A stretch of 64,000 bases of DNA, taken from contig JAQFWX010000010.1 of NCBI GenBank assembly GCA_027605045.1, forward strand, positions 124,001 to 188,000, given 5' to 3'. Below, in pieces: positions 44,395-55,470 of this stretch. The number at the start of each line of letters is the position of its first letter. Position 1 is the stretch's first letter. The translations under genes were made by a program, and so were the position numbers. This stretch comes from Phallus indusiatus. Its lineage: Eukaryota; Basidiomycota; Agaricomycetes; Phallales; Phallaceae. Below the pieces are notes generated by a model. It was given only the letters and a program-made list of their open reading frames with translations, was not told the origin of the DNA and did not search any database.

Positions 44395-46286
44395 ATGAAC
44401 ACCTTTATTCAGAGAAACGCAATACGCTCTCGTCTTTTTTCGCAAGGGGTTTCTTATCGTCTAATTCACACAGGTTTGAACTTCAGACTTGGTTATACTA
44501 TCTATTCTCAAATTATCATTCCTCTTCAAAATTCAGAAAACTCAAGAAAAACAAACAGAAAACCAATTGCGTTCGCATTTGATATCGTATGTCTATCCAA
44601 ATCTTGATGACCTTCAAAGCTTGGATATGAATTTGATGCTATAAGGATGGCGTGCTTCTCCAAGGCTCTCAGGTTCTCCCCGAAGCGAAACGCACTCTAG
44701 CGATACTTGGAGGACAGAATCCCCGAAAAGAGTACATGTCCCCTTTCTTTGGATCGAGAAATCCCTGGTTCTGAAATTCAGCCTCTAGAAAAATACCTTT
44801 CATCTTAGTGAGCTGAACCCTTACAAACTCAGCAGTTGGGTCTTACGATCATTCACCAAGATGACAAACGGTGGGGGAATAAGTGAAGAGGACCGATCTA
44901 GTAGATTATCTTCGCAACTTGGCGTTCAGGTGAAAAAAAAACCCTCGATTTTTGAATTAATTTTCGCAGTAGTAATAAAATGAGTATATCACTCATTCGT
45001 AGATTGACCCGCTCCAACTAATTCAGGCGCATACCATTCTCCGTAAATTGCCTAAGCAGACTGACGGACGACCTTATCCCCATGATTCAGTTCTTGTCCT
45101 AGGTGGTGTCAAGGGTAATGTTCGAAAGATAGCCGAAAAGTAAGTCTGCTTGAATCTACATAGCGAATAGTATGGTACGACTCGACTTTTGCCTCTCCAC
45201 TCTAGCTATGGGCTCAAATCCGTATATACCACCCATGATGTACTAGCTTGGAATCCGAGGTAACATTTGTCATCGTCTCAGAAGAAATTCTCTGATCTAC
45301 GCTAAGTATATGGCCTTTTTATACACTGTCAGAAGAAGATCATCTTCATATCAGGGTATAATAATGTACCGGTATCTTCTCTCGTCTGAGCTCATTTCTC
45401 TTTTTTTCAGAAAGTAGACTTTTCCAAAATTCGATTCGGAACGATTATGGTATTTCATGACCCTCGAAACTGGTCTTTGGATATTCAGGTTATGCTTGAT
45501 ATTCTTCAATCCAAGAGCCGCACGTTGGGTGGACCTCGCGGATCGCCACCCAAACCGATAGAATTAATATTTTGCAATCCAGATATATTATGGCGTGGTG
45601 AATTCAGACATCCACGTTTAGGACAGGGATCGTTCATTGAAGCTTTTCAGGCTGTTTATAAGGTCCCTATCTAAAACTATTTTCCTTTTTGGTTGCTTAT
45701 TTCTTCCAAAATCGTAGTCCGTCGCTGGCGAATACCATCCATATACTCAGTATGGTAAACCACTGAAAGCGACCTTTGATTTTGCAAAATCGCAGTTGAT
45801 GAGATATATTGACGTACAGTTTCCACATATGTCAGAGACACCTAAAATGTGAGTGAACATGTGTATTACGCTTGACATGCCATTTAATTCAGGACAAAAA
45901 ACGTTCCAGGTATATGATTGGAGGTACGTGAAGGAAGCGATTTACACCGACCCATCGATTTAATCAACCATTTTATCACAAATTCAGATAATCCAGCTTC
46001 TGGTAAAGATCTTCCTTCTCCTTTTTGATGAATTAGCAACCCTATTAACTCAAATTAACTCCTAATTTCATAGATATTGCTGGTACATAAGCACCATTAA
46101 ATTACGTCAGAGAAAAGACTGAATGGCACTTTAGGAGCAAATGCCGCGAATTGGTCGTCCATACTCGTGCACACGGGTGTTTACGACCCTGAAACGGGTC
46201 CACCCGCGCACCATCCAACGCACCAAGCTGAAAATGTCGAAGATGCAGTCAAGTGGGCATTGGAGCGAGAGGGTTACCTATTTTAG
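44395..46286 (+). CDS. Mitochondrial HAD-superfamily IIA hydrolase (CECR5/HDHD5-like)
   Basis: Homologues are human HDHD5 (CECR5) and yeast YKR070W; the substrate is unknown. The N-terminus (MNTFIQRNAIRSRLFSQGVS) is basic and hydroxylated like a mitochondrial presequence. HAD motif I is FAFDIDGVLLQG, with nucleophile Asp, just across intron 1. Motif II is IPFIL|MTNGGG, followed by SEEDRSSRLSSQLGVQ. The family block is GTIMVFHDPRNWSLDIQVML, PIELIFCNPDILW, RLGQGSFIEAFQAVYK and QYGKPLKATFDFAK. Motif IV is MYMIGDNPASDIAGA, and SSILVHTGVYD lies near the end. About eleven exons. I end it at ALEREGYLF, stop 46284-46286. A splice from near 46272 to 46380 would instead add about 65 residues ending at 46585. 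Confidence 0.88.
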
Positions 46287-47289
46287 GATATTACCTTCAC
46301 ATACAACAACTGTTCTCTCTCCTTTTTTCCCATTGCTACCCACAAATGTTCTCCCGTGTTCGATCATCGTACTCTTTAGACGGTCCTTCTGAACATGAAA
46401 GTGACCACGACACTGCTCCACCTGCGCATGTCCGAAGCCCCTTTCAGCTGTTCGTCTATCGCGTGACGAAGGTCTTGAACCACGTGAAAGAGTCCTTTGG
46501 AAGCATGCTTTGCTTCGATACACGTAAGCCAAGTAAAAGACTTCAACTTGATCACCAGAACCTGCAAAAGCATTTCGATTTTTGAGGTCTTTGTTCGAGA
46601 TCGTAGTTCTGCTGGGTGCAGAATCAATTGGATTCCCTGATCATATGATATACCTGGTATCATCGAATTCTTTTCGGTTGAATAAATACCTTGTGGAGGC
46701 GACTGAACTTATGACAGAAGTATAGTCAGACCACCCTTTGGTCGGGGTATCATCGGAATTTACACCACTGAGTATCAAAATAACATGGCTTCTCGCATAA
46801 TGGAGTAGGTGATGTATGTTACGATGTTTGTATGTTAGGAGGTCGATCTTTTTCAAAAGCAAGGCATCGTCAAACTGATTAAGTACGAAAATGAAAGACT
46901 TCTTTAAGAAACCATGTAACATTAATGACGAAATGAATGTTTAGCTTGAAGGAGGAATCATTGTGTGACCATCGGCTTGAGTTGGGCGGATGATCATCTG
47001 TTAGAGAACGCAATTTTCTTTTTTCACGCGCCGTCGCTTCTTTCAAATCTCATGACGCACCATCACAGAATTCTATAATTGATTATTAGCTATATCCGGA
47101 ATCTCTACGTGCATATGTACATTCGTCTGACGCCTCTCATTAACACAATTGCATCCTGCCTTGTCCGAATAGTTAAATATACGGGAGGAGAGGAGTTGAA
47201 AGAACCCCAGCTCAAGTTCGAAACGAAGGAACCCCAAGTCCTTCCTCTCCCCTCAGCTCCCCTTACCTCTCCCAGATTTCATTACAATA
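46287..47289. other. Intergenic region
   Basis: About 1 kb upstream of the xylosidase. No gene is supported. The last 100 bases are C/T-rich (cttcctctcccctcagctccccttacc), a typical leader of a strongly expressed fungal gene. A possible 3' exon of the HAD gene lies at 46380-46585. Confidence 0.45.
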
Positions 47290-49808
47290 ATGCAGTCCCC
47301 CAAGCAATTACTCGGTCTATTGAGTGTTATACCCTTCGTTCTCGGGCAATTTCAATACTCTTTTCCTGACTGCACGTCCTCGCCTTTGAGCGGGAATGCC
47401 GTATGCGACACGTCCAAAGATGCAATTACTCGAGCCCGCGCTCTGATTGAGGAATTCACTACTGAGGAATTGACCGCAAATACTGTCAATCAGTCTCCTG
47501 GTGTTCCTCGACTTGGAATACCCCCGTATCAGTGGTGGTCTGAAGCACTGGTAAGAAACAATTTGGACCGTATTGTGCGAGAATCTAAAAACTGCCGAAA
47601 ATTATAGCACGGAGTCGCGGGAAGTCCCGGTGTAAACTTCTCGAGGAGTGGCGAGTTTAGTTTCGCGACATCATTTCCCGAGCCTATCTTATTGAGCGCG
47701 GCCTTTGACGATCCGCTAATTAAGGAGATTGCTACTGTGATTAGCACAGAAGCAAGAGCTTTCAACAATGCGGGCAGGGTAGGTGTTTCCTGGTACATCA
47801 CGGTCAATAAGATATATAATAATTTTTAAAAAAGGCTGGACTGGACTTTTTCACGCCGAACATCAATGGCTTTAGGGATCCTCGTTGGGGTCGTGGTCAG
47901 GAAACACCAGGAGAAGACGCTTATCGAACTGCCCAATATGTTTACAACTTGGTGCAAGGTCTTCAGGGCGGACTTGATCCAAAACCATATTTCAAAGTCG
48001 GAGCAGACTGCAAACACTTTGCAGGATACGACCTTGAGAATTGGGAGGGCAACATCCGAACCGCGTACAATGCCATTATTTCCACGCAAGATCTATCAGA
48101 ATATTATTTGCCTCAATTCCAAAGCTGCGTGCGAGACGCCAAAGTCGCTTCGGTCATGTGCAGCTATAACGCGGTTAACGGCGTTCCGTCCTGCGCTAAC
48201 ACGTATCTCCTCCAGTCCATTTTGAGAGACGAGTGGGGATTTGGTGAAGATAGATGGGTTACCTCTGATTGCGATGCCATCGACAACATCTTCAACGGTC
48301 ACAGTTTTACGTCTACACTTACGGAAGCAGCCGCGGTCGCTATGAATGCTGGTGCTGATGTCGATTGTGGAAGTACATATTCGCAACAATTGCCAGCGGC
48401 GTTGAACCAGTCTCTTGTAGAGGTTTCCCAAATTCAACAATCTCTGACACGTTTGTATGCATCTCTCGTGAGGTAGGTTGTTAAAAAAACTGCTCGGATC
48501 GGAAAGCTAACGAGTATTATTATTTGCAAAGGCTCGGATACTTTGACCCACCAGCAAGCCAACCTTACCGACAGCTTGGTTGGGCGGATGTCAATACTCC
48601 TCAAGCTCAACAGCTCGCTTATCAAGCAGCCATAGAAGGAATGGTTTTACTGAAGAACGACGGAACCTTACCGCTGAAAAGTTCGATTAAAAAACTCGCT
48701 ATTGTAGGTCCCTGGGCCAATGCGACGACACAGATGCAGGGCAATTACCAGGGCACAGCACCATTCTTGATCAGCCCCATTCAAGCAGCCGTTACAGCCG
48801 GTTTTGACGTAAATTTCCAAGCGGGTACAACAATTTCCGGTAACGACACCAGTGGTTTCGCAGCTGCACTCGCGGCGGCCTCGGAAGCAGACGCCGTGAT
48901 TTATGCAGGAGGTATCGATGATTCGGTGGAAGCTGAGGGTAACGACAGAACAGCGATCACTTGGCCCGGGGTTCAGCTTGATTTGATTAATCAGCTTGCT
49001 GCCGTGAAGAAACCTTTTGTTGTGCTGCAATTCGGTGGAGGCCAAGTTGACGATACGGAGCTCAAATCAAATTCGCAGGTTTGGAATTTAATAACTGCGT
49101 AGGGAAACGAATCTGAGACTCATCTGCCCATCTATATAGGTCAACGCTATTATTTGGGGAGGATATCCAAGCCAAAGTGGAGGGACTGCGGTGATTGATA
49201 TTGTTCGAGGGAAGGTTGCACCTGCTGGTCGACTACCTGTTACGCAGTATCCAGGGTCATACATCAGTTTACCAATGACTGACATGGCTCTCCGTCCTAG
49301 CGCTACAAGTCCAGGTCGAACCTACAAATGGTATACCGGCACACCAGTGTATGAATTCGGGCACGGGTTGCACTATACCACCTTCAAATTCTCATGGAAA
49401 TCGTCGCCATCGAAGCGGTATGATATCGGATCACTGGTGAGCAAGGCGACTAGCGGTCCTAAAGACCTCGCAGCGTTCGATACGTTTGAGGTTGAGGTTA
49501 AGAATACGGGACATGTTACTTCGGACTATGCAGCGCTCTTGTTCATAAGCGGAAACGGCGGTCCGACGCCTCACCCCAACAAACAATTGGTTGCTTTTAC
49601 CCGATTGCACGATATCGATCCACAAAAGGGGAGCACGGCTTCTCTTCCGGTCACGTTAGGATCAATCGCACGTACTGACACGAACGGAAACTTGTGGATA
49701 TATCCGGGAACATACACTTTAACGGTGGATACGCCAGGAGTATTGTCAACTACGTTCGAACTAGAAGGGGAGGCAGTTCAAATATCGACATTCCCGCAAA
49801 ACTCGTGA
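47290..49808 (+). CDS. Secreted GH3 beta-xylosidase
   Basis: The enzyme releases xylose from xylo-oligosaccharides in hemicellulose breakdown. About six exons give close to 780 residues. The signal peptide is MQSPKQLLGLLSVIPFVLGQ. The family blocks appear in order: PPYQWWSEAL|HGVAGSPG, typical of GH3 xylosidases; DFFTPNINGFRDPRWGRGQE; CKHFAGYDLENWEG; VMCSYNAVNGVPSCAN; and the nucleophile block VTSDCDAIDNIFN (Asp of SDCD). The GH3 C-terminal domain contains EGMVLLKNDGTLPL and VIYAGGIDDSVEAEGNDR. The fibronectin-like end includes YEFGHGLHYTTFKFSW and GTYTLTVDTPG. All joins are in frame. Two 3' fragments of the same gene remain downstream (53998-54250, 58285-58985), so it headed a tandemly duplicated unit and is the only surviving copy. 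Confidence 0.95.
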
Positions 49809-49978
49809 AGGATTATTGTACATCACTGAAAAACTTTTCATTAGCTTTAGCCTCAGATCACAGAAAAAATGACATACTGTTTGTAAATCTATTGGTATCG
49901 ATATTTAGGGTTAGGTGTAAATCGATGGCAACGCATGTCTTTTACGTATTGAATTGTGTTCCGCCAAGATGCCACGCT

Positions 49979-50310
49979 TCATTCGGGTGTTCTGTGCTTC
50001 GCTGGCAAAACAGCAGTGTCCGATTCGCCCTGCCAATTGGGATCTTTAATGATATCCATGCCCTGAATTAGACCCATGATAGTAAGCCCTATAACAACCA
50101 AATTAGATGATGCACCCCCTTGATAACAAGTTTGAGGTTGAACGTTCTTGGCTCACCTGTTCCGACTGCCATAAGTACAGCCTTACTTGCAGGAGAACCA
50201 GGAAATTTAGGTCTTGTGTGTCTAAGTGCATGGATTCCAATCCCCGTCAGCGTTAAGGAAGAAATTAGTCGACAAGACAAACAGTCTTTGCTGTTGTTCG
50301 CAGTCGTCAT
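49979..50310 (-). CDS. Small DMAC1-domain (DUF4536-like) membrane protein
   Basis: Two exons join to about 88 residues, with an intron at about 50088-50155 (donor gtgagc, acceptor tatag). The start is MTTANNSKDCLSCRLISSLT. The CxxC pair followed by a short hydrophobic helix (LTLTGIGIHAL), a basic loop (RHTRPKFPGSPASK) and a second helix (AVLMAVGTGLTIMGLIQGMD) matches the DMAC1/DUF4536-type two-helix layout. That family is linked in animals to assembly of the distal membrane arm of mitochondrial complex I. The C-terminus is polar (KDPNWQGESDT...) and ends at TGA 49981-49979. It is convergent with the xylosidase. Degenerate copies in units 2 and 3 contain stops, so selection keeps only this one. 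Confidence 0.65.
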
Positions 50311-51406
50311 CTAGTGTCAGGGTGACGTGCGTGACGTGCGTGACATGTAACAGACCTCGGTCTCTTTGGCCACTCCTGACGTTTTAACAGAAAGCTTTAG
50401 TCAAAACAACATTCGATGGGTATAAACATATATTGAGCGGTGAGGAAGCTTTCACTTTATTGCTAGTATCTGCTTGAATCGTAAGTCGCGCCACCAGCCG
50501 ATTCTACGAAAGCTATCAAGGTTTGAGGGGACGTTGTCCTATTGCGTTGTCCGCAGTCTGCGGAGGAACTGAAAAAGTGTACACGCAGCACATAGGCCCA
50601 GGGTCTTCCAAATATCCCTAGAAGCCGTAGTCAAATTAGAGGAAGAATTGGATTGGGGCATAGATAAAAGAGTGACAAGAACAGGGTTAAGGCTGGGGGA
50701 CAGTGTAACGAGACGGTGATACGCGGAGTGACAATTTCTTGTTGAAGTCCTTGATGACTTCGTCGATCTCGTCCGTATTGTCCTTCGTTACGCGGTTGCC
50801 TCCATTGGGATGGCTTCCTGTCTGTGGCGGCGGCGGTGACGGCAATGTAGGCATCGACGGCATTGCTGGCTTTTGAAGTAGAGGTTGGCCAGCGCTAGGG
50901 AAAGTATTGCTAGGCTGATGCGGAGGAGCTGGAAAAGTGTACACGCAGCACATGGGCTCAGGGTCTTTCAAATATCCCTAGAAGCCGTAGTCAATTCCTA
51001 TGACTTGTCGGAAATATTGCATGTCAAATTTTACAACAAAGGGATACTTACCGTCTATGTTCAGCTTGCATTTATTTATTCGAAAACCTCCTGCAAGTCA
51101 CACGGATGGAAGCGCATGCGCTGAATTTTTAAGACAAACTAGGCCTGGGGTCCGATTGGGTTGCTTAATATAGTGGGAACTGTGGACACTCATGCCTACA
51201 CGGTTCTATCAGATCTTTACGCGATTATATGAAGTTTCATCCTTTATTGAATTACGTTACGGCTACTAAAGATGATTTAGTACATACTTGCTTTTCCCGC
51301 ATAATCGGATTGGATGCCATCGGATTGTCGAGTCACAAAGCACAAGTCTCAATTTTAGCTTCTTATAAAAGCTCCACTTTTCTCGTTACACCCCTGTCGG
51401 AAATTA
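50311..51406. other. Spacer of tandem unit 1, with local direct repeat and doubtful ORF
   Basis: A Pro-rich 94-codon ORF on the minus strand (50687-50971; MKDPEPMCCVYTFPAPPHQP... ending SPSRYTVPQP) shows no domain. I could not join it in frame to an upstream exon. Part of it (about 75 bases containing gtgtacacgcagcacat) is repeated directly at about 50565-50640 and 50925-51000. The final 200 bases hold the P450-1 promoter. Confidence 0.5.
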
Positions 51407-53548
51407 ATGTCTTCCACGAACTTTCCTACTAACCCTCAAGGTTACTCCCTTTTATCTCAGTTCCATGGATCTTGGACTTTCTCATCAGTTGGGTTTGCAT
51501 TACTTGCCATACTACTCTCATATGGAGCGTTTTTGATTCTGAAACCCGATCCACTTGTAAAAACCACTTCAATGCAATAACTTTTACGATTCAATTTTAT
51601 CTAGGCTCACATTCCTGCCTTAGGCGGTAGTGATCTTCTTTCCGCCTATTTAACAGGGAAGAAATTCAAGGATCACTCTCGGGATCTTCTCAATGAAGGG
51701 TACATCAAAGTCTGTTTCTTTATACTTCTTCAAATTCCTTGGTGTAATTTTCGATCATAGTATCAGAAAGCCGCTTTTCGAATACCAGATGATGTCGGTC
51801 GCTGGCATGTAATGGTGTCCCGACAAGATCAGATCGAGGATTTACAGAAAGCCCCATACGATGTGATGTCATTCAAGAAATATACCAACGAGGTTTGATT
51901 TTTTTTACTCTTATTATGTCATTTTTCATAACCTGATGATTATTTCAGATGATGTTTTTCGATTACCTTGTGGCCAATCCTACTAATCATTACCACGTTG
52001 ACATATTATATTCGCACCTCACCAGAAATCTCGCTTTGTTATTCAATGATATTCGCGAAGAAATTCGGGACGCGTTTGATGAAAATATCCCCTTGACAGA
52101 AGGTATTTAAGCATCCGTTTCATTATATAAGGTATGAATTCAGAGAGATGTACAGATTGGACCTCGGTAAATGTATATTCCAAAATGGTTCAGATAATAG
52201 CTCGTGCTTCCAACAGAATCTTCGTCGGGCTCCCTCTCTGTAAGCATGGCTTTCATCTTCCATCGACCGTAATTATGATCATTACCAAATTACACCTAGG
52301 TCGTGACCCGGAATTCCTCAAAATCAATATTGAGCTTACTATGCATGTAGGCAAAAGCCGTAAAAAGCTAATGCTTTTGCCAAGTTTCATGAGACAGTTA
52401 GTTTCAATATTCTATCAGTGTGGTTTATTCAACTCATCCTAATTATCATTCTTTTTCTTGCTAAGTTGGGCAGCAAGATATATAACTACATCTCGAGAGG
52501 CGATAGCCAAGGCTGCAGAATTCCTCGATCCATTCATTCAAGAACGGCGCAAAAAATTGGAGGAGTATGGTCACTGGGACTACCCCGACAAACCAGTATG
52601 CCGCTCTGATTATACTTCACAGAATATAGATGAATACTCTGATAGACTGATCTTTTGCAATGGCTGATGGAAGAAGCTCCAGGTCCGGATGATCTGAGCG
52701 TCATAAATCTGACCACCAGAATTGTTCTTTTCAACTTCGCAGCCATTCACACAAGCAGTATGGTTTGTATTTTGTTTTTCTGACTCCGAAGTTGTACATT
52801 TATATCGCGAAAAAGAGTTTCACTCACGCTCTATACCGTCTCGCCGCCGAACCACACTATATACAACCACTTCGAGAAGAAATTGAAGCTGTCATAGCGG
52901 AAGACGGGTGGACAAAGGTTGCGATGACGCGAATGCATAAATTAGACAGCTTTTTCAAAGAAACTCAGCGATACGACGGGAATGGATTTAGTAAGTCCGC
53001 AAGGCTGTAAATATATCCATTTTCTCCTGAACATGTAACCCTATAGCTTCCTTAGGTCGCTTGGCATTGAAGGACTTCACCTTTTCCGACGGTACTTTTA
53101 TTCCGAAGGGAACTTTGGTTACTGCTGCTGCATCTGCGATTCACTGGGACAATGAAAAATACCCCGAGAGTAATAAATTTGATGGTTTTCGGTTTGCAGA
53201 GATTAGATCCCATGAGGGATTAATTACTACCAATCAGTATGTTAATACCTCTCCCGACTATATTCCTTTTGGTCATGGAAAGCATGCTTGGTGAGTGATG
53301 ACAAGGGTGTACGGTAGTGGGGAAGCATTGGAAGTGGGTTTATACTAACTCCATGATGTGCTATGTCATACCTCAGTCCAGGTCGATTTTTTATCGCAAA
53401 CGAATTGAAGGCAATGATGGCGCACATATTACTCAATTATGATGTTAAAATGGAGAACGAAGGCGTCCGCCCACCAAGCATCTCACTAGGTTTTGCTCAT
53501 ATACCTGACAGGACTGCTGAAGTGATGTTTAGACGGCGTCGAATGTGA
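51407..53548 (+). CDS. Cytochrome P450, tandem copy 1 (open)
   Basis: A membrane-anchored haem monooxygenase of about 530 residues in about 11 exons. The N-terminal anchor is SSVGFALLAILLSYGAFLIL, followed by KPDPL. The I-helix region is IVLFNFAAIHTSSM. The K-helix ExxR is FFKETQR. The PERF-like segment is NKFDGFRFAEIR. The haem-binding loop is FGHGKHACPGRFF, with the Cys codon split by an intron (TG|T). The end EVMFRRRRM is like many fungal P450s annotated as ent-kaurene-oxidase-like. The CYP family is not assigned. All exons join in frame by my reading. Exon 2 ends at a weak gtctgt donor, also used by copy 2. It lies downstream of the xylosidase and DMAC1-domain gene in tandem unit 1. No partner terpene synthase or other biosynthetic core gene is in the window, so the substrate is unknown. 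Confidence 0.9.
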
Positions 53549-53997
53549 ACTTTCGAGAATTAGTAAAAAGTACAGTGTCACTTTATTGAATCCCGTCTTT
53601 CAACTCCTAAATTGTCTGATTGGTTTTCGTAGCTATACTTCCTACGTCTGGATGTTGCACAGGTATAAATATACGCGACTCGGAGCGCGTTGTGATTCGT
53701 GTGCGATACTGGCACGTACGGGTTTTATTTTAGAATCACAAGACACGGATTGCGAATTTCTATCATCAGTGGAACCCAATATAGAATATAGTATGTTCAG
53801 TTTTGTTGATCACCGAAATGAGATCGGTGTGTTATCCTATCTTTCGCACGTTTGGACAGATTTGGACTCTCGTAATGAATGCGCCGCTGCGATGATATAG
53901 CTTTCCATCTAGGTTGCACAAAAATTGCATTCCGAAATTTCATGTCATACATTGTCGTTATTTATGTAAGAGATATGATACATATCATGTATATCGC
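53549..53997. other. Spacer between unit 1 and unit 2
   Basis: About 450 bases. One 104-codon ORF (53586-53900) has no recognisable domain and probably no coding role. It is the junction zone between tandem units 1 and 2. Confidence 0.45.
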
Positions 53998-54250
53998 GTA
54001 CTAGTGGCTTGTAAGCAAGACGACTAGTGGTCCTCAAGGTAACCTGGTGAAGACTCGATAAGTCTGAGAATCGGCGACTCGGACTACGAAGGCTTTTTTG
54101 TTTGCATGTCAGTGGACACGGTGGTCCAACGCCTCACCACAACAAACAATCTGTCACTTTTCTTTGATCACAAGACACCGGTTTACAAAATAGATGTCAA
54201 GACGGTAACCTGTGGATATATCATAAGACACACTTTGGCGGTAACGCCAT
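53998..54250 (+). pseudogene. GH3 xylosidase 3' fragment (unit 2 relic)
   Basis: The sequence aligns with about 49435-49740, the C-terminal fibronectin-like end of the xylosidase: gcaagacgactagtggtcct against gcaaggcgactagcggtcct, and ggtggtccaacgcctcacca against ggcggtccgacgcctcaccc. It has many indels, no start and no usable frame. Confidence 0.75.
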
Positions 54251-54429
54251 AGAAATCAATGCAAGTTCCCAAAAATCCGAGTACATGATCATATTTCCAC
54301 TGAAGGTTTAGTTCTGGTTTTGTGTCACAAGGACTTATTATAAATCTACTAACATCAGTTTTTGGGATCATGATATGAAGATAGATGGCGACCGCATAAT
54401 TTCTAGTACGTATTAGATTGTGTTTCGCC

Positions 54430-54756
54430 AAGATGCCATGCTTTGCTGGGACGTGCCGTGCTTCGCTGGCGGAACAGCAGCGTTTAATTTATTTTTGTCA
54501 GTAGGTTATTTAATAATATCTACACCCCATTATGGTTAGACCTACGATACGCCATATGAGAAAATACGTTCTCTCGACTGTGAAATTGAGTGTTCTTCAA
54601 GATTCGCAGCTTCTGCCGACCGCTATAAGCACTACTTTACCTCCAGAAGAGCCAGAAATCCGGGCTGCATCCGTCAGAGTGCATTAATTCTAATTCATGT
54701 CAGGGTTCAGAAAGGAATTGGTCGGCAAGATAACGGTTTGTGTTCGAAGTCGTCAT
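54430..54756 (-). pseudogene. DMAC1-domain gene relic (unit 2)
   Basis: The sequence aligns with 49979-50310. The second exon contains stops (reading GV, stop-interrupted after the ATCATTAAA homologue) and substitutions throughout; the start-codon region (cgaagtcgtcat) is still visible at 54747-54756. It is non-functional as a copy. Confidence 0.65.
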
Positions 54757-55470
54757 GACTCATCGGGTGCCAAAGTGTATATAATGGAACGAAGGTGACA
54801 CGTGTGTGACATTCAACCGAGAAGCGGATGATAAATTTTTATGCAGTTTATTTTTTTTCTCTAGTTCGACGTTCCAACAAAAAGCCCTAGTTGAAATTAA
54901 ATCTCGATGGATTACAAGAAGTTCACAAGGACATGATCACGGCATGGTGCTTATTGTATTGAAGCTTTGACGTCCCAAGCTTTTTATCGAGAAATTTGAC
55001 CTTACGCACCTCGCAATAACCCGGGAGTTCATAATTCATTGGAACTTGATGTCTGTTCGACACAGGATAATATCTACCCACAGGGCAAATGAAAGAGACT
55101 CTTCCCTTTGAACTGTCTGAGTTTTCCTTGGCATGCAGCTAGTACCAAACGCCTGGATGGCTACGGTGAGCTAGTTCGCTGAATTTTCAAGGCGTAACGC
55201 GAGTTAACTGAGTTCGAGCCGCTTACACTGTCAGATATTAAGGGTAATTATTTCCAATAAATCTACACATGGTTACATGAGCCTTCAGCCCCTATATGGC
55301 ACTACATCCTGGCACCGGCTTTTTGAGATCATTCAGTGTGTCCACGCTTGCTGTCTCACATAACCGGACTAAATTTCTATCGGATCTTCGAGCTAAAATG
55401 TGCGGACTTGGCTTTCGACTTCTACAAAAACATCACTTCGTCCCGACCACCGCCCCGTGTGCCAGTGAAT
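54757..55470. other. Spacer upstream of P450-2
   Basis: About 0.7 kb without a supportable gene. It contains the P450-2 promoter. The ORF 55296-55532 overlaps the true P450 start in another frame. Confidence 0.5.

Noticed and set aside
53586..53900. 104-codon plus-strand ORF after P450-1
   Set aside because: It lies at the tandem-unit junction with no domain. The corresponding position after P450-2 has no matching ORF.
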